Of a DNA stretch of 7,453 nt, positions 1 to 5,600 are shown in pieces. The DNA lies in the NCBI GenBank assembly GCA_002728035.1, contig PBUZ01000058.1, forward strand, positions 16,528 to 23,980, given 5' to 3'. The notes beneath the pieces are model-generated. The model made no database searches. It was not told where the DNA came from and saw only the letters and a program-made list of their open reading frames with translations. The DNA comes from Methanobacteriota archaeon (GTDB lineage Archaea > Thermoplasmatota > Poseidoniia > Poseidoniales > Poseidoniaceae). The first letter of the stretch is position 1, and every line of letters starts with the position of its first letter. The translations under genes and the position numbers were made by a program.

Positions 1-470
1 CCTGAATCGTGCGGGTTGCCCAACCATGACTCACCGTCGTCATCACTCCAGCAAATCCACGAGGTTTCAAGGCCGATCATTTGGACACCGAACACACGGT
101 CGGTGATTGGGTCGACCCAACCGTAGGGGTCGCTGGTGGTGGGCGAACACATCACGGGGTCTTGCGTTTCCTCCCAAGCCAAGCCTCCATCGCAGGAGCG
201 CATGACCTTCTCCATGGCGATGAAAAAGATGCAACCGCTGGAGGTGATGCCAATGCTGGGCTCTTTGCCCGTTTCGCCCACATCGCTGAACTGGAAGGTC
301 ATGTCCAAGGCCGGCACATCGATGCTCGCTCCCGTTTTATCGGTGACAAAAATACGGGGGTCTTCCTCTTCTTCAACAACGGGTGGGGGAAGGACTTCTT
401 CTTCGCCAAAACATCCCGAAAGAGAAAGCGTCATCACCATCAGTGCCAAGGCAACCGCTCTGCTCTGCAT
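1..470 (-). CDS. Asp-box (BNR/sialidase-like) lipoprotein, 3' end outside window
   Basis: The first 156 codons are visible; the reading frame is open to the window edge, so the C-terminus is missing. Residues 1-20 form a lipoprotein signal peptide: short basic start, hydrophobic core, then lipobox L17-S-G-C20, so the mature protein is probably lipidated on C20 and faces the outside. An acidic, proline-containing linker follows (residues 23-38). Two Asp-box motifs of the S-x-D-x-G-x-x-W type are present, S92-W99 (SCDGGLAW) and S142-W149 (SDDDGESW), about 50 residues apart as in blades of sialidase/BNR-type beta-propellers. Asp-boxes mark a fold, not an activity; no catalytic sialidase residues can be judged from this part, so a substrate is not assigned. 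The start at 470 gives a signal peptide of normal length and has GGAAGG just upstream. An in-frame ATG at 524 would overlap the stop codon of the preceding glycosyltransferase (ATGA) and add 18 basic residues; it is the main alternative. Confidence 0.85.
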   Translation of the reverse strand, partial: MQSRAVALALMVMTLSLSGCFGEEEVLPPPVVEEEEDPRIFVTDKTGASIDVPALDMTFQFSDVGETGKEPSIGITSSGCIFFIAMEKVMRSCDGGLAWEETQDPVMCSPTTSDPYGWVDPITDRVFGVQMIGLETSWICWSDDDGESWLGNPHDS

Positions 471-520
471 GGCCTTCCGACTTGGGTTCACAAAAAGGAA
501 CTTCCGATGCTCATGTTTGG

Positions 521-1783
521 TCATTCGAACAGACGTTCGTAAATGGATTCGTACGCCTCTGCATTGTGCTCATAGGTGTAGTGGTTCAACACCCGTTGGC
601 GCCCCCTGACCATCTGTTCCATGCGTTCTTCAGGGCGGTCAAGACAAGCATTCACCGCCCTCGCCAAGTCCTCATGGTCACCGCAGGCGAACAAGCCGCC
701 AACCGATTCGTCGATCATCTCGGTCAACGGAGGTTGGGCCACCGTAACGACGGGAGTCCCGCTGGCCAGTGCCTCGAGCGGAATCAAGCCCTGCCCTTCG
801 TAATAGGAGGGATAGACCACCAAATCAGCCGCACGGAAATGCAAGGCCAATTTGTCAAAACTCATCCCTGGCTGAATGTGGACGGCGTGAGCGATCCCCA
901 ATCGCTTGGCTTGTCGCATGAGCGTTTTTCGCATGTGTCCTCGGCCGATGATGACCAAGCGCGCCCCAGGGTGTTGCTTGAGAATGGAAGGCATGGCGCG
1001 CAACAAGGTACGATGGCCCTTTCGAGCAACCAAACGACCAACCGCCAACAGCAAGGGCGTTTTGGTGTTGGCATCGCCATGAAGGGCAGCCTCATCGGCG
1101 GCATCGTAAGTTTTGCGAAGCGTTTCGTAGGCCAATTGTTCCTCTTCGTGGTCGTGATTCATCGGACGGAACACTTTGTGGTCAACGCCGTAGAGAACGG
1201 TCTCGCACTCCCAGTCTTCAGGAGGGCGGTACCATTGCTCGAATTCGGCCTTCGTGGATTCGGAGATGGCGACACACATCGATGAGCCTTCAAGCCCCGC
1301 CTGTTCGTAACGAGCATACCAACCACCGGTGAGCAAAATAGCGAGGTCATTGGGGTTCTTCCACGTGGCGGATTCCTTGTGACGGGCAGCGAGTTTCATC
1401 CCCTCTCTCTCGCCAATCCAACTCCCGTTCAGCGCTGAAACGACCGGCGCAATGTGCTCTTCCACCCAACGGTACTCTTTGGCGGTCCAACTGACCAGGG
1501 GAAGCAAGGTGTGCACAACGTCAACGGGTTTCACGCTGTGCAGACGGCGAAGTTCGGTCAGTGCATGCTTCCCGTAGGACCTCGTGAACGCCATCGGTAA
1601 CTTCGCCCATGGAACATGAAGAACGCTCACACCGGGTTGCTGTGGAGTTGCTTGTTTGTGCGAGCGGGTGATGATGGTGACATCGTGACCTCGAGCAGCG
1701 AGATGGCCAGCCAGATGGTACACCACAGAACCGATTCCACCCCAACGCGGGGGGTATTCGCCCGATACCATGGCGATGTGCAT
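521..1783 (-). CDS. GT-B glycosyltransferase, family 4 type
   Basis: This 420-residue protein has the two Rossmann halves of a GT-B retaining glycosyltransferase, which moves a sugar from a nucleotide-sugar donor to an acceptor, usually on the cytoplasmic side of the membrane. The N-terminal half starts with a strand and the glycine loop GGIGS (15-19), followed by a helix and the typical A-x-R-G-H-D-V-T segment (30-36). The C-terminal half has the donor diphosphate site region (GR at 249-250, RKG at 254-256) and the family 4 E-x7-E motif at E329 and E337, followed by SGTPVV (341-346). Length is normal for the family. The linker between the halves (about 208-241) is rather long and rich in His, Asp and Glu. 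An in-frame stop lies two codons upstream, so the start at 1783 is secure unless M5 is used. No Shine-Dalgarno sequence is visible. Donor and acceptor cannot be read from sequence. It lies directly before the lipoprotein gene and diverges from the family 2 transferase. Confidence 0.93.
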   Translation of the reverse strand: MHIAMVSGEYPPRWGGIGSVVYHLAGHLAARGHDVTIITRSHKQATPQQPGVSVLHVPWAKLPMAFTRSYGKHALTELRRLHSVKPVDVVHTLLPLVSWTAKEYRWVEEHIAPVVSALNGSWIGEREGMKLAARHKESATWKNPNDLAILLTGGWYARYEQAGLEGSSMCVAISESTKAEFEQWYRPPEDWECETVLYGVDHKVFRPMNHDHEEEQLAYETLRKTYDAADEAALHGDANTKTPLLLAVGRLVARKGHRTLLRAMPSILKQHPGARLVIIGRGHMRKTLMRQAKRLGIAHAVHIQPGMSFDKLALHFRAADLVVYPSYYEGQGLIPLEALASGTPVVTVAQPPLTEMIDESVGGLFACGDHEDLARAVNACLDRPEERMEQMVRGRQRVLNHYTYEHNAEAYESIYERLFE

Positions 1784-1890
1784 CGGTCATACCACAGGCA
1801 GCGGACATTTGAAGGTCATTGATATTCGCCTGCAAAGATGTTCATGCTTGAACCCAAACCTTTGAAACACAACCTTCGGGTCGGTGCACC
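1784..1890. promoter_or_regulatory. Divergent promoter region between two glycosyltransferases
   Basis: This 107-bp spacer is the only sizeable non-coding stretch and must hold promoters for both outward-facing genes. Facing right, TTTGAAA at 1861-1867 is centred at 1864, 27 nt from the A of the ATG at 1891. Facing left, TTCAAAT (complement of 1807-1813) is centred at 1810, 27 nt from the A of the ATG at 1783. Each is close to, but not identical with, the archaeal TATA consensus. In archaea the TATA centre lies about 26-27 nt before the transcription start, so both transcripts would begin at or next to the start codon, i.e. leaderless. This agrees with the lack of a Shine-Dalgarno sequence before either gene. 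The assignment is an inference from spacing; neither box is a strong match. Confidence 0.5.
1847..1874. repeat. Imperfect 14-bp tandem repeat in the divergent promoter region
   Basis: CTTGAACCCAAACC (1847-1860) is followed directly by TTTGAAACACAACC (1861-1874); by eye 10 of 14 positions match. The second copy contains the TATA-like element proposed for the family 2 transferase. It might be a binding site for a regulator, or simply chance similarity in an A/C-rich stretch. No protein is assigned to it. Confidence 0.25.
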
Positions 1891-2667
1891 ATGAGCGAAG
1901 TGCTTCCCGTGTCCGTAACGGTGATTTTGCCGACGCGAAACGAGGAGGAGGCACTCGGTCCGACCATTGACGCCATCCCACGAGGATGGTGTGAAGATTT
2001 GGAAATCATGATCGTTGATGGGAACTCAACGGACCGAACGCGAGAAATCGCCCTCGAGAAGGACATCCGTGTTCATCTCGAACCTCGAAAAGGCTACGGC
2101 CGAGCCTATCGAACCGGTTTTGATGTCGCCAAGAACGACATCATTGTCACCATGGATGCTGATTGCACCTACCCTGCTGAACTCGTTCCTGAACTCGTGA
2201 AGAAACTTCTCGACGAGGATTTGGATTTCATCACCTGTGACCGTCTTTCCTTGGCAGAAGACGGTTCCATGTCAGGACTGCATGGCTTTGGAAACTGGGT
2301 GTTGTCCTTCACCGCCCGCATGCTGTTTTGGTACGGCATCAAAGATTCGCAAACCGGCATGTGGGTGTTTCGCAAGTCCGTGTTTGAAAACGAAAAGATG
2401 CGCCCCACCAACGACGGCATGCCGTTGAGTGAGGAGATCAAAATCCTCGCACGACGTCATCTTGGAAAGAAAAAGGCGGTTGAGGTCTCGGTGCCCTACC
2501 GTCCACGTGTCGGCGAGGCTGAAATCCACACATGGGGCGATGGATGGAAAAACCTGAGATTCCTGTTTGCGCGACGCCTTGGCCTGCACAAGACCCGAAC
2601 GCCGTGGGGTGGACTCGATAGCAATCCCGATTCGTTGAACGGCGATTTGCCCGAACAAGCATCGTGA
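1891..2667 (+). CDS. GT-A family 2 glycosyltransferase, dolichyl/polyprenyl-phosphate sugar synthase-like
   Basis: This 258-residue protein is an inverting GT-A glycosyltransferase related to dolichyl-phosphate mannose/glucose synthases, which load a sugar from a nucleotide donor onto a polyprenyl phosphate at the cytoplasmic face of the membrane. Visible family marks in order: VILPTRNEE (11-19) at the start of the nucleotide fold, VDGNSTDRT (42-50), KGYGRAYRTG (67-76), the metal-binding D-x-D as D89-A-D91 within MDADCTYP (88-95), DSQTGMW (152-158) and SEE (180-182). The part where many relatives have R-x-G-x-S-K reads YRPRVGEAEIHTWGDG (203-218), so the usual S-K is not kept. There is no C-terminal transmembrane segment, as in the soluble, single-domain members; the tail after 235 is polar. 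An in-frame stop at 1849-1851 limits upstream extension, and 1891 is the first good ATG. The gene converges with the giant surface gene, 3 bp away. The sugar and lipid are not determinable here. Confidence 0.93.
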   Translation: MSEVLPVSVTVILPTRNEEEALGPTIDAIPRGWCEDLEIMIVDGNSTDRTREIALEKDIRVHLEPRKGYGRAYRTGFDVAKNDIIVTMDADCTYPAELVPELVKKLLDEDLDFITCDRLSLAEDGSMSGLHGFGNWVLSFTARMLFWYGIKDSQTGMWVFRKSVFENEKMRPTNDGMPLSEEIKILARRHLGKKKAVEVSVPYRPRVGEAEIHTWGDGWKNLRFLFARRLGLHKTRTPWGGLDSNPDSLNGDLPEQAS

Positions 2668-2670
2668 CCT

Positions 2671-5600
2671 TCACAGGTCCAAATCCAACTCGGCTTGAAC
2701 CTCTTCGGTTCCGTCCATGATGTTCTCTTCAAGTTCAGGGACATCCTTGCCTGCGGTTGGCTGACTGGGGGCTCGGAATGCATCCCATGAGGTCAACAAG
2801 TCGATTTCTTCCATGGCGCGCCTGCGTCGTACCACGATGAAGGCCAACAGTGCAAACAGACTGACGGTTCCGCCCACGGCTGCGCCCAGCATCAGCACAC
2901 GGTTATCGTCGTCAGGTGCTTCAACGATGAGGTTTCGGGAAACAAAGTCGATGTTCGCATTTTCACCTATCCCGTCGCGAGCGATGACCTTGAACAACGG
3001 GCGTCCCGTGGTTTCTGGCCGCCATTCCAGCGAACCTTCCCAAACGCCATCACCGTCAAGGTCGGTGAGGTTGGTCTCCCATTGCTGGAGGTTGTGGGTG
3101 ATGTTCATGCGAACATCGTTGGTTGTGCCGTCAGGATCGCTCAATGCAATGCGAACGGTGAGCGTCTCAACCTCGTTCTGTGTGAAGGTGGTGGCGCTCA
3201 AGAACAGGGAATCTCGGTCAAAGGTCGGTAGGCTCGATTGAATCGTGATGTTGACATGCTCTTCCACCCAATTTCCGCGAGCGTCTTCGATGTAAAGCGA
3301 AAGGTGATACTCACCTGGTGCCAATCCCGTGAGTTCCTCTTTGGAACTGGTCGACAAGACCTCGGGGAAACTCAACTCATCGGACCACCGACGCCACTCA
3401 CGAACCGTCAAGTCGTTGTCTGCATCGTAGGACGCCTCTTCGAGGTACAAAACGCCGCCCGCTTCAATCGATTGGCGATTTTCTGGAGAAAGCAACACCA
3501 ACACGGGACTTGATTCGGTCACGGTGACCGTGAAGGATTCATCCCGAGACAGACCGGTGGCATCTGTGAGGGTCACCGTGAGGGTGTGTTGGCCTGCGGA
3601 AAGGGCGAACGTGTGCATTTGGTTCGGGTCAACATCGACCAGCAAAGGTTCGTTTTCCTGCGAAGAGCGCAGGGTGATGGTGACGGCGTCACCGTCGTAG
3701 TCCACGCTTTGGGAAACATCGAGCGTGAGGTTGTTGGAGGAGGGATGAATGGAATCAGGTTCTGGGCTCACCAAGCCAAGAACGGGTGCAGAGGGCGTCA
3801 CCGTGACTTGCTGAGTTGCTGTAACGGGGTCATGAATGCCGTCGTCCACGCTCAGCGTGATGGTGTGCTCACCGGCACTCAATCGCCCTTCAAACAGCAA
3901 CCAATCTTCACCTTCGGGCGTTAACCTACCGTCAAGGTCGCTGGTCCAGGTGACGACCAAAAATTCGGAACCTGGAGCAGGCGAAAAGGGTGCACAATGC
4001 CATGTCCCTTCCGAGGGGAACGTGTCGCAGGCTGAATCGAAATCACCCGAACCGTTGGCAGAGAAGAAAATCAATTCAGAACTGTCGAAGGTTTGGGCGA
4101 GAGGGGTGGCGATGACGGCTTTGGGAACAGTGTTGTCGACCGTGAGTAGAATGGAAGTGGACTTGCTCTGGTTGGCGTGCTCGGCACGGTCGTCGGTGAC
4201 CTCCATCGTGATGGTGTGAACGCCACGGGAGAGGTAACCCTCCCAAACCAAGTTCGAACCGACCTGAAGCATCCCATCGAGCGAGGAGGTAAAGGTCGCC
4301 GAAAGGGCGTCGCCTTCAGGGTCGACGGTCGCCGAACCGTCAAGGGTCACCATGGATTCGCTTGCGTTGGAAGACCGGCTCACCGTGAACAAGGGGTCAG
4401 GAATCTCATTGAACAGCAGAACGGGAACGCTGTAGGTGGCGTTGTTGCCCACGGCATCAAAAGCCATGACCGTCAAGGTGGCGGAAGCTGGCGGGTCTTC
4501 GGTCTTGTAGTCAAAGGTGTACGTAAGTTCATCTGGACACGCCCACTGGCCGCCCCAACCGGCGCCTTCGCCGTTGAAATCGATGACGCAGGCGAAATCA
4601 TCGCCTTCAGGGTCAAACGTGCCCGTCGTGTTGACGGTAACCGTACCCGTTTGCGGCATGATGAGTTCGCTCCAAGGGTTCAGCGAGGGTGAAAACTCAA
4701 CCGAGAGCACGGGAGGTAGGTTGACCAATTCGATGGTTCGAGTTTCGGAGACGCAATGACTTGGGTCACAAATTTCCAATGTGATTTGGTGAATACCATC
4801 GCTCAGCACAGCGCTTGAACCAAGACTGTTGGCAACAAAGAAGTCCGTTTGCGTGGCGAAGACACCGTCGATGGACGATGACCATTCGTAGGTCATTGCA
4901 TCGTTGTCGAGGTCCCAAGAATCGCTGGCGTTGAATTCAACCTCAGCCTGAGAAGGGAAAATGCTGCTGTCCTCTGGAGAGGCCCATCGTAGGAAGGGAG
5001 GCTGATTGTCAAGGGGGATCAAACAGGCAACAATTCGGTCTTGGTCCAAGGTTGCAGTGGATGAGTTCGAAACGCTGTCGTAACCGCATGTTGCTGTGAT
5101 GGAGTTAAAGGAACTCGCTCCCGACGAAGTCCAGCGCTGGCCGATGAAATCGGGAAGTTCGACATAACCCAAGTCGTTGCTGCTCATTTGTACCGACGGT
5201 TCGAAGTCAGAGAAACTGACGTTGACGTTGGCGTTGGGAATACCGTTGGAATAATTGTTGACAACCCAAACGGTCACGTCCCAAGCGAGGTCCACGGTTG
5301 CACCGCTGGCCAACACGGCTGATGGGAGGCTGACATCCACTGGCTGGTGAAGATGAAGGGACGATGTGCCGTCCAATTCGAGAACATGAGGTGAAGGTGA
5401 AGCGCCTTCATCGTCCGTCAATCCCGACCAGTTCACGGCACTGTTCTGGAAGTCGAGCGTACCGGTGCACGAGGCCGTGATACGGTTGTTGTGACCGCCC
5501 AAAGCGGGATGGTTCACCAACTGCAGACAACCGGTGCCGCTGAGAAGGGCGTTGGAGAGGGTCGAGGGAAGGTTGGCGTTGTTGTCGCCTTGCCACGCCA

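Noticed and set aside
81..609. Two plus-strand open frames of about 155 codons at the left end
   Set aside because: Both are antisense to the lipoprotein gene, whose signal peptide, lipobox and Asp-boxes show it to be the real coding strand.
383..1285. 300-codon open frame on the plus strand opposite the family 4 transferase
   Set aside because: It lies antisense to a gene with clear motifs; its translation has no recognisable domain and a composition expected from a shadow frame.
1784..1890. Small RNA or small peptide gene in the divergent spacer
   Set aside because: At 107 bp it is filled by the two promoters; short frames through it run into the flanking genes and I see no stable hairpin.
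2671..2898. Sortase or archaeosortase-type C-terminal sorting signal
   Set aside because: No LPXTG or PGF motif precedes the helix, and 48 residues follow the arginine cluster, so a plain transmembrane anchor fits better.
3028..3063. Dockerin or EF-hand-like loop, D1459-L-D-G-D-G-V-W-E
   Set aside because: It has D-x-D-x-D-G but Leu at the twelfth position where Glu is needed, occurs once and lacks the paired helix; it may be an ordinary calcium-binding turn of the last Ig-like domain.
4071..4343. Arginine/proline-rich 90-codon minus-strand frame inside the PKD array
   Set aside because: It overlaps the giant gene in another frame on the same strand and has the skewed composition of an out-of-frame reading.
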